This document shows, piece after piece, positions 1 to 9,489 of a stretch of 26,202 nucleotides of DNA. Each line of letters starts with the position of its first letter. Position 1 is the first letter of the stretch. Position numbers and translations under genes: made by a program. Source of the DNA: Chara braunii (Eukaryota; Streptophyta; Charophyceae; Charales; Characeae); NCBI GenBank assembly GCA_003427395.1, contig BFEA01001211.1:83491-109692 (forward strand). The letters run 5' to 3'. Below the pieces are notes generated by a model. That model was not told the origin of the DNA and made no database searches. It was given only the letters and a program-made list of their open reading frames with translations.

Positions 1-40
1 GTGTGTGCCGGGGGGAGGGGAGGGAGGACCCCCCCCCCAC

Positions 41-109
41 CAATCAATCAATCAATCAATCAATCAGTTAATCAATCAATCACTCAATGAACCAATCAAT
101 CAATCAATA

Positions 110-160
<51 letters not shown>

Positions 161-178
161 TTATCAATCAATCAATTT
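41..178. repeat. AATC tetranucleotide microsatellite
   Basis: Uninterrupted to slightly interrupted copies of a four-base AATC/CAAT unit follow a short G-rich and C-rich run at the window start. Reading frames through it give Asn-Gln-Ser-Ile repeats and are not genes. The next stretch, to about 590, is T-rich and then GC-rich low-complexity sequence with short palindromes. I see no gene there. Confidence 0.95.
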
Positions 179-596
179 TTTTTTGTCTATTTTTCACACA
201 CCAAAAACCACCTCCCCAAAAATATTTTTTTTTTACTTTTTTGTTCAAGGGGGTGGGGTCGGGGTTCTGGAGCCCCAATCCACAATCCTTTTCCCCAACC
301 CCTTCTGCCCTCGGTCGCGGCAGGCTGCCGAAGACCGTGGCCGCTGTGACCATGACCACGGCCTTGCGGCCGCAGCGGTTTTGCCCTCGGTGACCGCGAC
401 CGCGGTGATTCATAGCCTGCAGCCCAGAGCCAAGGCATATGGCAAAGTTGTTAATGACCAGGACAGGGGCAGATGAAGAAGTTTGGGGTAGTGTTTCAGG
501 GGTATCTAGCGAAATACACCAACTTTTAGGTGCATTTCAATATTTTCCCTTGACAATATACTGGTTTTCTGGGGGGGGGGGAAATTCCACATTTCA

Positions 597-1541
597 GCCA
601 TCCATCGACACCTAATTGAGAAAAGCGATGTCACACAAGCAGTTGCTCCACAGATATTCCAGGCCAAGGCAGGAGGACATCAAAAAAAGGGGGGAACTTC
701 AGTAGAATCAGCATGGGAGTTAAGACCGGCCCTGGCAGGCCTCCACCGTTCACTATATCACCTCTTTGCTACTATCCAAGTTATTCCAGCCGACTGGATT
801 TCTACCCTCTCTCGACCAGGAATCATCTACAGGGAACAACAATGGTTCAAATCAACCTTTTCGTCGGTCTCCTTCTTTAGAGTGGACAAGGTGGATGAAG
901 ATGGCTCGATGCTCGCCTCCGAATGGAGACTGAAAAATTCCCACCTCGAGCAGATCGAAGAAGCATTGCAAGTCTCAATAGAAGGCATAGAAGAAATCAA
1001 AGTTACGCATAAAAAATCCTCGAACGGCTCCTCTTCCTTCCAGGTGGTTATGGAAGCTACCCCACTCAGGGATTGAAAGGTGGACATATGCAGATATGGT
1101 TGGACGGTCTTCAACACCAATGGTTCGTCGGAAATAATCCCTCTCGTGGAATACTCTGCTTAAGTAGTATACAAATTTCACTCAGAGCCGCATTCATTGT
1201 AGGCTAGTCTGTCCCTCAGTTGGCAACATACGACCTCTTCATTGAAACTCTGTCCTACATCTCCCAAATGGCTAATATTGTTTATTCATACTCTTCTATC
1301 TACTATAGAAACTAAGGTAGGCGGGCTACAATGGCTCCACCTGCAATCTTGCTTCCCTACTGCTCTGTGGTGTTTTGAAAAAGGTATGGATGTTTCCGTT
1401 CCCTGTGACGTTTGCCCCCGCCCTAACCTGGAAGAATGGTTACATCTCTAGTGGGAATGTGTCATTGCTAGGGGCTTTTGGGACTTCCTAAATCAGCTTT
1501 GGTTCAGAGCCTACAAAAAACAAACTTTTGGGATCCGAACA
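597..1541 (+). pseudogene. Non-LTR retrotransposon ORF2 C-terminal remnant (zf-RVT)
   Basis: One reading frame runs through this stretch, broken only by stops near 1074, 1160, 1204 and 1449, and it reads like decayed protein, not random sequence. The first ~160 codons are uninterrupted and rich in Trp, Phe and charged residues. Further on the frame has a Cys-Asp-Val-Cys pair near 1415 and then, after a gap, His-Leu-x-Trp-Glu-Cys followed by aromatic residues. This is the spacing of the zinc-binding region (zf-RVT) found after the reverse transcriptase in plant-type LINE ORF2 proteins. No RT catalytic core is present upstream, so this is a 5'-truncated copy, as is usual for LINE insertions. 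Assignment to non-LTR elements is fairly firm; the clade cannot be judged. Confidence 0.65.
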
Positions 1542-1767
1542 TAGTATTTACGGGCATTGTGGACTCCGGTTTAGAAAAGCCATAGGCTGGCAAAATATAA
1601 TTCTTCTTCAGAGCAAGGGCTTTCTTGCACTTATGGCTAGCCACGAGAGAGAGAACATTCCTTGCCTTAAAAACCCCGTTGCCCTCCCTACTTTCACAGT
1701 TTAAACAAGCATTACGTTTAGATATAACAACAAATTGGACGAGAATTAGAAACAATTTTCCTGTCCA

Positions 1768-1851
1768 GTTGATGTAGCTCAGTGGTTAGAGCACCGGTTG
1801 GAAATGCATATTGTGGTATGAGGTTGCGGGTTCAAATCCGCAGCTTTGCGC
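1768..1851 (+). ncRNA. tRNA-like sequence (SINE head or tRNA pseudogene)
   Basis: An A-box-like TAGCTCAGTGG at 1775 and a B box GGTTCAAATCC at 1829 are spaced as in a tRNA gene. The D arm (GCTC/GAGC) pairs. The T arm pairs only if its stem is shifted by one base (TGCGG/CCGCA). The anticodon stem does not close: ACCGG should pair with the bases after TTGGAAA and does not. An intact tRNA is therefore unlikely; a Pol III-derived SINE head or decayed tRNA gene (perhaps Ser-like, given GGA in the loop position and a long variable region) fits better. No poly-A tail is visible close downstream. Confidence 0.5.
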
Positions 1852-2111
1852 ATGGACACCGGCAGGGCGTTAGATTGACGCACGGTTGGACACACACCCC
1901 CTTGGGATGACACACGTTAGCAGACACTGCTTGCGCACCACCCAAGCTCACAGTTATTGTATGTTGGGATTAGGGCGATGGTAGGGTATCCTGATGTTTT
2001 TGGTTTAATCGAGCCCAGCAGAGCATAACTTCAGACTACTTCACAACATATATCAACAGGTTAGGTCGTATGCACGATTCACATGAGGTCCTATGTTCGA
2101 TATTAGTGTAT

Positions 2112-3175
2112 GACTTAGGGTTGGTCATCCTCCTAGTACGTAGTCAAGGATTGGGGCTGGCGTAGCAGTTCCTTAGTATAGGATGTCAGGGGTGTATACT
2201 GCACTTTACCGCGGGGCCGGAACGGGCTCCAGGGAAATATGAGGGAACGAAGGATTGCCTAGCACTCACAATTTATCATACAACACATGGTTCTCCTGGG
2301 TCAATACATACAAATGATACAGTTAATGATCCTCGACTTAGGGGTTGGTTATCCTCCTAGTACGTAGCTTAAGGTTTGAGGTTGGAATAACAAATCCTTA
2401 GTACGAGATGTCGGGGGTGTCAGGAGATACTGCACCTTACCGCGAGGCGGGAAGGGGCTCCGGGAATATTCGAGGGAACAGAGGATCCCCATCTCTCTCT
2501 ATCAACGATTTTCCAGGGTCCATACACATAGTCCATGATACAGTCCATGATTCACGACTTAGGGTTAGCTATCCTTGTAGTACGTAGCTTAGGGCTTGGG
2601 GCTGGCATAGAAGTTCCTTAGTACGGGATGTCGAGGGTGTAGGAGATATTGCACCTTATCGCGGGGCCGAAACGGACTCCAAGGATATACGATGGAACGA
2701 AGGATCCCCAACTCTCTACAGTCACTATGAACGATTCTCCAGAGGTCAATCCACACAGTCCACGATGCAGTCCATGATTCACGACTTAGCGTTGGCTATC
2801 CTCGTAGTACGCAGCTTAGACTTGAGGCGGGCATAGCAGTTCCTTAGTACGGGATGTCTTGGGTGTCAGGAGATATTGCACCTTACCGCAGGGCTGAAGC
2901 AGGCTCCAGGGATATACAATGGAACAGAGGATTCTCATCTCTCTACAATCAACACAATAGAACACTGCAATACACACACATGACTCAGGGTTGGCTATCC
3001 TCCTAGTACGTAGCATAGTGTTAACGCTGGCATAGCAGTTCCTGAGTACGGGATGTCAGGGGTGTCAAGAGATACAGCAACTTACTGCGGGGCCGGAACT
3101 GGCTCTAGGGATATACGAAGGAACGGAGGATCCCCAACTCTCTGCCATCAAACACAATAGTATTAATACAACGTA
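2112..3175. repeat. Tandem array, five ~200-227 bp units
   Basis: Units begin with GACTTAGGGTTGG-like sequence at 2112, 2335, 2556, 2783 and 2982, giving periods of 223, 221, 227 and 199. Every unit holds, in the same order, TCCTAGTACGTAG-like sequence, CAGTTCCTTAGTA, GGATGTC, a TACTGCACCTTACCGC-like block and AGGATCCCCA or a variant. Units differ by many substitutions, so the array is old. No reading frame is kept from unit to unit. Weak similarity in the ~70 bases before 2112 suggests a partial sixth unit. Confidence 0.9.
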
Positions 3176-3406
3176 ACATAGTGCACCCTCATGAAGACTC
3201 GTAGTAATATGTTCATACCAGCTCCCAAAGTCCCCGTGCTATCGGGTTTGCACGGTGTCTGGTTCAACCAGGGTTGAGCAGGGGGGTAGGTCTCTCTGTC
3301 GAGCCCGGGTGGCTGCAACCGCTCTCTAGTCAGGTCACCCTACCAATATGGCAATGGGTGATGGTCCCAGGTGGTTAACACTATGGTAGGATAGGGGGTG
3401 TGTGGG
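3176..3406. other. Flank between tandem array and LTR element
   Basis: No reading frame, repeat or RNA gene is recognisable here. It is the presumed target sequence of the LTR retrotransposon. The last bases before the LTR are GTGGG. They do not clearly match GGGGT after the 3' LTR, so no target-site duplication can be claimed. Confidence 0.5.
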
Positions 3407-4277
3407 TGTGACGCGCCAACTTCCGGACCTGCGCCATCTTCCATCCCCCACTCCTCTTTTTCAAACTTTTGTTTTCTTGCAAACATGTTGAAGAGGCCCC
3501 TTTTTGTATTTCCATGAATTAATGCGCATTGTTCGTAATCAGGGAGGCCCATCCTTCTCAAGACCTTCGTCATTTTTGGGCCGCTTTTTCGAATTTTATC
3601 TTTTGCAATTCGGAAAATACATGAGAAATATGCACGCCTTAGCAAGCGCGATAGGAATTTGGGTCGACGGTTAGGAATTCCGGAATGAGAGGAACCTGAC
3701 GTGTCCTTTCTTGTGCATGAATGATCTCGATTTCGTTTTGGAAAACTCTGGGAATTTTCGTGAGAATTTGAATAGGTATAGGACTTTTTCTCATGCTCGT
3801 TCTATGCGCGGATATTATACTTTTCAATTTTGAATTAGTTGTAACTGTTTCGGTGTCGTTTTTGCCTTCACGACGGCGCCATGCATGCAAACCTCCCCTC
3901 CCCGCTTCCCTCGCTACCTTCGGCACTCTCTTCTTCGTGCTCTTGCCCCTTCTCTCTATATATCCGTTTTCCCTCTCTCTCTCGCCTCACACGCCTTTTC
4001 TCTTTCCTTATCGTCTGAATCTTGGTTCCGTTTCGCGCTCTTCTTCTTCCCGCTTTAAAAACTTGCGCTGGAATACCTTGTCAATTTCCTCCTCCCCTCT
4101 AGCCAAGAAGACACGCCGTGTAAGAGGGAGATTCCTGTTAGACGACGATTCTGATTGGCTACGACTGGGCTCCAAAGGATCAACATGGCTTTCCTCGGGC
4201 GATTATCTCCAAGTTTTCCTTTATCCCTCACCACCTTGGTCTTAATCCTTCCTAGCATCTATTCGCTTTTCTGCAAC

Positions 4278-4284
4278 TATAATT
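4278..4284 (+). promoter_or_regulatory. Candidate LTR TATA box (5' LTR copy)
   Basis: TATAATT lies in the context GCAACTATAA, which is conserved in the 3' LTR at 17178 where it reads TATAAAT. It sits about 870 bases into the LTR, a plausible U3/R boundary for a long LTR. Transcription start evidence is absent. Confidence 0.35.
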
Positions 4285-4781
4285 CCACAAACGCCCCCGA
4301 AAAACTCTCTCTCAAGTAATCGGCCAGCTTCCAGAAAGCCGTAGCTAGAGGATGCGTGTGATACACGAGTCGGAAAGTCCTTACGAGATGACTGCAGTTC
4401 TGCGGACTGTGCGCTGGATTGCCCGACAGACTGTGGGATTCTGGCAAGACCGTGCAGAGATTGAGTCGAACCGGTGACGATCACTATGGTGGACGTAGCA
4501 CGTGACAGAGGGGATCGTCAGTGTCTGTGTGAGGTTCGAGATTGGAAGTTGAGTGAATGTATGGCCCGGGGCCACAGTGGAATTTAATGGCGGATGCGTC
4601 TCATTTTGCTTCAAGTCTAGTTTTCGAGTATGAGTTTTGTTCACGTGGCATTTAAGTCGGAATCTTTCGACAAGGTCATCATACTTTTTTTTTTTTTTAA
4701 TTACCTTCTGTCTTCTTCTCTCTTCCGATCCGTATCTCGGCTTCCTTGAAGGTCCTTGCTCTTATAATTCTGCTACAATGG

Positions 4782-5478
4782 ATGGATTATGATGATTTCT
4801 CCCCTCCTACTTTGATACGTGCATGCAGTGGATTGCGCTTGAGTACTTGTGTGAGCATGTTGATGGATCTCATGGAATGCGAGATTGGATTGATCAAATG
4901 AAAGATGCATGATTAGGAAGAATTTTGTACTTTGCCCTTTTGCCATGTGGACCGATCGCCCCAATCTGACTTGGCGCCGACTTTCCGTGCCTCCGGCTCG
5001 CCCCTTCCCGTACAACGAGGAAAGGACACGTGTATACAAGTGGGACGTACGAGAAGTTGTCGTCAAGATCAGCAGGCATTATTACTTCTCATCTTAGACT
5101 CGGTGCTCTGGATTTGTTGGCACGGGATTCATAATTATCGATACGCATTTTCCGCCTTATTCGCTGCTGTTGTCGATTAATGAGTTAATCGTCATCACAT
5201 TGGCGACAATGACACCTTATTGGGTTAACACTATGTATAGCGACTATCGTTATACCGAGCGTTACCAAGCCAAAGGCTTCCATTACTGCACACGTGGCGA
5301 GGACGGACATAAGGAGAGAGTCACTCGATTGAGGCCCTCTACGTCGGATTCGGAATTGTGTAGTGAACGTCGACGAGATCTCATCCGAAAACGAGATACC
5401 ATATATGTGCCTTCCCCCTTTTATTTGAAATGTAGGGCAACGACTCGCTGGGAAGTACAACGATACTTTTTGGATTGA
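4782..5478 (+). pseudogene. LTR-embedded reading frame, 5' copy (shifted)
   Basis: This is the counterpart of the longer frame at 17689-18384. The start Met-Asp-Tyr-Asp-Asp-Phe is the same, but a one-base length difference near 4890 shifts the frame, and stops follow. The last part (5170-5478) is back in the same frame and ends at the equivalent stop after Tyr-Phe-Leu-Asp. Here codon 5326 is CGA (Arg) where the 3' copy has TGA, so this copy supports a continuous frame across that point. It keeps Gly-Glu-Asp-Gly-His-Lys-Glu of the zinc-knuckle-like segment but not both cysteines. Function unknown. Confidence 0.35.
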
Positions 5479-5706
5479 ATTCCTCATCGTTGTGAGACCC
5501 CTCGCGCACTTTTTTCCTTTGATCAAGCAACGACGGACCCCTTCTAAGAAAGTCGGACCAACACGGGGAATTTCAGTTCCGTCTGTTTCCCCACACTCAA
5601 TTTTCCCAAAAATCCCTGACACACCCCATTTTGGTTGTTCTTCCCGGGCCCTTCCGCGAATCAAAACACTCTGACCGGAAAGCAGCACAGGGCGTGAGGT
5701 TGTTAT

Positions 5707-5718
5707 TGGAGCCGGCAC
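5707..5718 (+). promoter_or_regulatory. Possible primer-binding site
   Basis: TGGAGCCGGCAC begins a few bases after the last LTR-shared base. LTR retrotransposon primer sites start with TGG, complementary to the tRNA CCA end, and lie within a few bases of the LTR. I cannot name the tRNA; it is not the common initiator-Met match. The damaged LTR end makes exact placement uncertain. Confidence 0.3.
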
Positions 5719-5830
5719 GTGTCAGTTCTGACATTAGTATGACGATCTGGCGAGAGGAAGATCCGCCAACTGATCAAGTCGGCAGAGTCCTCCCATCAGT
5801 CGGGAAAGGTCCACAGAAGCTCGATCAGAG

Positions 5831-6409
5831 ATGCCCATGGTTGGGGCCAATGGACCGGCCCCTCGGGTTATGGTAAGTATCCCCGCCATCTTTCCATTTT
5901 ATCTCAATCATACTCATCCCGAGGCATGGCTCGAAGTTGTACAAGCTCAGGGATATGGCGTTGAGGATCATCCTCGCGTCATCACCGTGCTCCTTAGGAA
6001 CACTGCTCTCGATTTGTTTAGAAGGCACACGTGGGTGGTTTGGGATACCTTTAAAAGAGCGTTCCTAGCAAGATTTAACGAAGTCAATGAGGATGATGCA
6101 TGGTTTGAATTGAAAACCCGTCCCCAGGAACCTGGAGAATTGTTACTCGACTTTGCGGATCGGTTTCAAACAGCGTTAAATAAATCGGGCAGGGAAGAAA
6201 ACGTCGTTCAAAATTTGTTCATCAATCTTTTCCACAACCCAGTGCTGAAGGCAAAACCATAGAAAAAGGTTCCGCCTAAGACGAACCAGTTACTAACTAT
6301 TGTTGCTAAAGCATTTGAACTAGATTTACTGGATACGCGCAAGTATATTAGTCTGGGGGATGAAGTCATTTCAGACAGGATACAGGATGTGGCTACCTAT
6401 GTAGACCCC
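5831..6409 (+). pseudogene. gag: Ty3/gypsy gag, N-terminal and capsid part
   Basis: The frame opens with Met-Pro-Met-Val at 5831 and carries a capsid-like region resembling the Retrotrans_gag family: a Trp-Asp-Thr-Phe-Lys-x-Ala-Phe-x-x-Arg-Phe stretch, then a Gln-Glu-Pro-Gly-Glu segment and Phe-Ala-Asp-Arg-Phe. In intact elements this protein packages the RNA into cytoplasmic particles. A TAG at 6260 interrupts it, but the same frame continues with sensible sequence (Lys-Lys-Val-Pro-Pro..., acidic helix-like region) to about 6409. There the nested CGTACG-rich insertion begins. The downstream part of gag resumes near 8689. The start was chosen because upstream sequence is LTR and leader. Confidence 0.75.
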
Positions 6410-6712
6410 CGTACGAATACGGGCCGTACGTACGGGCTCATGTGGTAGTACAGGCCGTACGTACGAAAAAAAAGCAAAAAAAAAAAATTCAAAAACTTTG
6501 AAACAAAACTATGTTATGCAGAAAAATAAAGTGAAACACTATTGCCTCAGGTTCATATTAAAATTCGTTACCAAATTTGAGATAAAAAAACAAAACGATC
6601 TTTTTTTTTTTTTTTTTTTTTTTTTTTTGCGTACGGGGCTGTACATACGGCCGTACGGCCGTTTATACGGACGGACGTACGACCGTACAATAAACCCCCT
6701 GTACGTCGTATG
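6405..6712. mobile_element. Foldback-like insertion with CGTACG-rich arms
   Basis: Two ~60 base arms built of CGTACG and CCGTACGG palindromes (about 6407-6470 and 6630-6705) bracket an AT-rich centre. The centre has an A run after the left arm and 28 T at 6601, so the arms and the A/T runs can fold on each other. The element lies exactly where gag is interrupted. It carries no coding capacity. No clear target-site duplication was found. It could also be the eroded 3' end of a neighbouring retroposon. Confidence 0.5.
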
Positions 6713-6857
6713 GAGTGTTACACAGGTGGCTGCCAAGCGATGTTCGTGGCGAAGATCAGTAGGGGGATTTTACCATCGCCCCGATCACGATTATTAGGAT
6801 GGATCGCCCCAGGACTCGGTTCCGCGTCTCTTATCTTCTACCCCCCCTCCTCCAAAG

Positions 6858-7631
6858 ATGGTACATGTAAGCACTGCCATGCCTCAATCGGTTGCGTCGG
6901 TACCAATCACCAACCTGCATCTGGCTCAAATGATTCATACCGCCACTGCTCGACAATCTGAGTGGATGAACACTCTGATTCGAGAGAAGGTGAAGTGGCA
7001 AATCGAACATAGGTGTCTACCAACTAAGGATTGGCTGATAGACCACACCTACCTGGAGCAACAAGGGAAGGCACTGCCATGGTGTCATCGATGTCTCCAA
7101 AGTTACCCTGGGGGGAGACGGGCGGAAACCATTGAACACATTTTTCTCCAATGTCCTGCGTCGGTATTACTATGGAGAAGTTGGGATAGAATCCGACGAC
7201 ACATAGTTCCCGACGCAGTATGGCCATGGGAGTGTAGGGCCATACTTTTGGGACATTTCCCGATGGATCAAATGCGGACATTGATTCATTATGAGTTGGT
7301 GACACAATGGAAGACAACTTAAGACAAGCTCGACCAAACGTCTTCCTGGGGAGACATAAACAGGATCATTGCTACATTCCGCAAGGACTGGTTGGAGGGA
7401 GAAAGGGAGGGATGGGTGGCAACAGTAAAGTGGACCGGATGTCAGACAGAGAGAGAAGCACGAGGGGAACCTTGAGGGGAACCCTGGGCAGAAATAATAA
7501 GAGACTATCAATTGATCTTTCACGACAGGATGAAGATAGACCCCGACTCCCCGTTACGTCCCACCCAGGACTTTGCAGATCCGTTCCCACCCCATCCGTT
7601 ATCCTTAGCAGAAATTTTGCCGCCTGCATGA
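6858..7631 (+). pseudogene. Second non-LTR retrotransposon ORF2 C-terminal remnant (zf-RVT)
   Basis: A single frame of 258 codons has only two internal stops, TAA at 7320 and TGA near 7471. Around residues 75-110 it shows Trp-Cys-His-Arg-Cys, then Glu-His-Ile-Phe-Leu-Gln-Cys and Trp-Arg-Ser-Trp, the Cys-x2-Cys ... His-x4-Cys pattern of the zf-RVT region in LINE ORF2. After the first stop the frame stays protein-like, with a Trp-Gly-Asp-Ile-Asn segment and an acidic, proline-rich tail, ending in TGA at 7629. It is nested inside the gypsy element's gag and truncated upstream of the zinc region. It differs clearly from the remnant at 597-1541, so it is a separate insertion. Confidence 0.7.
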
Positions 7632-7639
7632 GCTCGGAC

Positions 7640-7890
7640 TGAGAAGCGTCCAGAAAGTCTCAGAATATCTCAGCTGATATCTGCAGACTTCAGTTGTCCT
7701 CAACTGTCTTCAGCCAGCGCAGCCCAGAGCAGCCCGGTTCAGCCTGTACTGCAGCAGATTTCAGCGCATCTCAGAGCAGCCTAGTTCAGCCTGGTTTCTC
7801 AGCGTGCTTTCTGTTGCTCTCTGTTTTTCCCATCCTTCCAGTTTTTTCAGTTGCTCCAAGTTTGTTCCAGTTTGTTCCAGTTGTTCCCAA
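7640..7890. repeat. CAG/CTCAG-rich low-complexity sequence
   Basis: Short irregular repeats dominate: CTCAG, GCAGCC, TTCAGCCTG and TTTGTTCCAG. Several frames are open by composition, none with recognisable domains. It probably belongs to the 3' part of the adjacent retroposon or the 5' part of the SINE-like copy. Confidence 0.5.
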
Positions 7891-8039
7891 ACACTTGCTA
7901 TTACGGATGTGCAAGACACAATAGGCGCCAAGAGGATAGTAGGTGGTTGGTTGAGGCTAGGGGAGGGAGGGAGACTCCACTGGTGCCCCCCGGTGGTTCC
8001 CCCCCCAATACCCGACTGTGTGGCAGGGTAGGCAGGGAA

Positions 8040-8281
8040 GAGTAGATTGAACATGGGACGCTGGACCCGGTTTCCAGCACATTGGCGTCACTTTCATTGA
8101 TGTGTTGTTTTGCGAAGATGTACACAAGGGACGCTGGACCCGGTTTCCAGAAGGTGTTGCTCCCCACCAATAGATGGAGCGGCCCGCTAGGCAAAGCCTC
8201 AATCCTGGTGGTTCTCTTACCACCACCAGGATAGAGGTCTTGCACAAGAGCCTTTCAAAAAAAAAAAAAAAAAAAAAAAAA
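8040..8281 (+). mobile_element. SINE-like retroposon with 25-base poly-A tail
   Basis: A 3' A run (8257-8281) ends a ~230 base unit. It contains two copies of a GGGACGCTGGACCCGG segment, each able to form a hairpin (8060-8078 and 8133-8151), and a larger hairpin at 8202-8232 (11-base arms ATCCTGGTGGT/ACCACCAGGAT). A related partial copy, also followed by an A-rich tail, is at 20670-20769. Shared sequence plus A tails indicate retroposition. I do not see tRNA-type A/B boxes in it, so a classic tRNA-SINE origin is not supported. Confidence 0.6.
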
Positions 8282-8293
8282 CAGTTGTATTTT

Positions 8294-8591
8294 TCATCAC
8301 CACTTCAAGACGCTCTTCACCACTTCGGGATACAGCTTGCCTAAACAAATGGTTTTAAGGGTCTTCGGACCTTTCACCACTTTAGGATGCAGCCTGCCTA
8401 AACAGGTGGTTTTCAGGGTCTTCGAACCTTTCACCACTTCAGGACCATTCAGGATTTTCAAACTGCCCAAAACTCTCACTTCACCACTTCAGGATGCAAC
8501 TTGTCTAAACAGGTGGTTTTCAGGGTCTTCGGACCTTTCACCACTTTAGGACTATTTAGGTTTTTTAGACTGCCCAAAACTCTCAATTCAG
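8294..8591. repeat. Tandem array with A-A-B-A-B arrangement (57 and 50-57 bp units)
   Basis: Units begin TTCACCACTT at 8316, 8373, 8430, 8480 and 8537. A-type units carry GGATGCAGCCTGCCTAAAC and then GGTTTTCAGGGTCTTC. B-type units carry GGACCATTCAGGATTTTC and CTGCCCAAAACTCTCA. The order is A, A, B, A, B, so the pair A-B was duplicated as a block. The 57-base A period equals 19 codons, which explains a repetitive antisense frame; there is no sign that it is used. Confidence 0.88.
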
Positions 8592-8688
8592 AATTTTGAT
8601 TCCGGAATTTTCACTCGTTAGCCGCTTGTATCTGATTTAAACACAGACTTCTCAGATTGATCGATTAGAACAGATCTTTACGAAACTA

Positions 8689-9387
8689 ATGAGTATTAAC
8701 CCAACTCCCCCGCATACTGCCCCTCGTTCCTATCTCTTGCTGACTCCTCCCCCCGCTCCCCGACAAGCTCCCCCTGCCCCACATCATGCAGCCAACCCAT
8801 CTGGAAGCATCAAAATCTATAACTGTAAGCAACCCGGACATTTTGCACGAGATTCCCCCCTGCGGAAGCGCAATCAACCTCCGCCTGCAGCCGCACCTGT
8901 TGTCATGAACCAAGGATTAGTGGCCACGCTGTTAGAACCAATGAGAGATAGAGAGCCTAGTTCTTCCTTTTCAGACCCATCTTCTTCGCCCGAACCCATC
9001 GCGTCCACTTCCGGATCATCATTCGAAGCGACGGATGTCATTGATACGACACAAAACCTCCAGTTAGCTGGACTAATCGGAGCAATCCGACCTCACAAAG
9101 ACGATCTTGAATGGGTTGAACGGGGGTCGAAATCCAGTCCTCAGTTTCAAACGGAAGGAATCGACGTCCTACAGACACTTAAACAGTTGGATATCCGAGT
9201 TTCTGTCCCAGTGGGTCATTAACTAACCATATTCGAAGTCGCAAATGATAAATTATTTCAGCAGTGTCAGGAGAATCAGAAACGATTCACATACCAACGC
9301 TTTCAAAAAATGTTGAAGAAGAAGAAGGACAAAGAAGCCGAATCGGCCTCTCCTCCACCGGAACATTATGCACCGCGAAAGTGTTAG
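8689..9387 (+). pseudogene. gag: Ty3/gypsy gag C-terminal part with damaged zinc knuckle
   Basis: Gag resumes after the nested insertions with a proline-rich linker, then a nucleocapsid-type zinc knuckle at residues 43-56 of this frame. The Tyr-Asn-Cys-Lys-Gln-Pro-Gly-His core is kept, but the first and last Cys of the Cys-x2-Cys-x4-His-x4-Cys motif are now Ile and Ser. Metal binding and RNA packaging would be lost. An acidic Ser-rich stretch and a charged linker toward the protease follow. Stops are TAA at 9220 and TAG at 9385, with sensible protein between them. Confidence 0.72.
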
Positions 9388-9489
9388 ACATACCTGAAAT
9401 TGCTCTGATTGCCACCAGCTCATATGCAGAGGGGTTTTTTTTTTCGTGTTCGATCGGTTATGTAGAAGAGTGCAAAATGTGATTATGAA

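Larger units (their letters stand above)
3407..5703 (+). repeat. 5' LTR
   Basis: It aligns along almost its whole length with 16304-18618. The start TGTGACGCGCC matches TGTGATGCGCC of the 3' copy. The shared sequence stops after GCACAGGGCGTGAGGTT: the last ~11 bases seen in the 3' LTR (CAGCGTCACA) are missing or replaced here, so the 5' LTR appears to have lost its 3' terminus. TATA-like sequence occurs at 4278 (TATAATT), at the place of TATAAAT in the 3' LTR. Another TATATAT at 3957 is not kept in the 3' copy. Long frames in U3 (3793-4245) and the antisense strand (5185-5718) are not shared intact by both LTRs and are probably chance. Confidence 0.9.

Noticed and set aside
5-349. 114-residue Asn-Gln-Ser-Ile-rich frame
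   Set aside because: Translation of the AATC microsatellite; no other support.
1768-1851. Functional tRNA gene
   Set aside because: The anticodon stem does not pair and the T stem is shifted.
3793-4245. 150-residue sense frame in LTR U3
   Set aside because: Not open in the 3' LTR copy, and low-complexity Ser/Leu/Pro composition from CT-rich DNA.
5185-5718. 177-residue antisense frame in the 5' LTR
   Set aside because: The matching region of the 3' LTR keeps only part of it (18287-18595) and diverges in frame. No motif.
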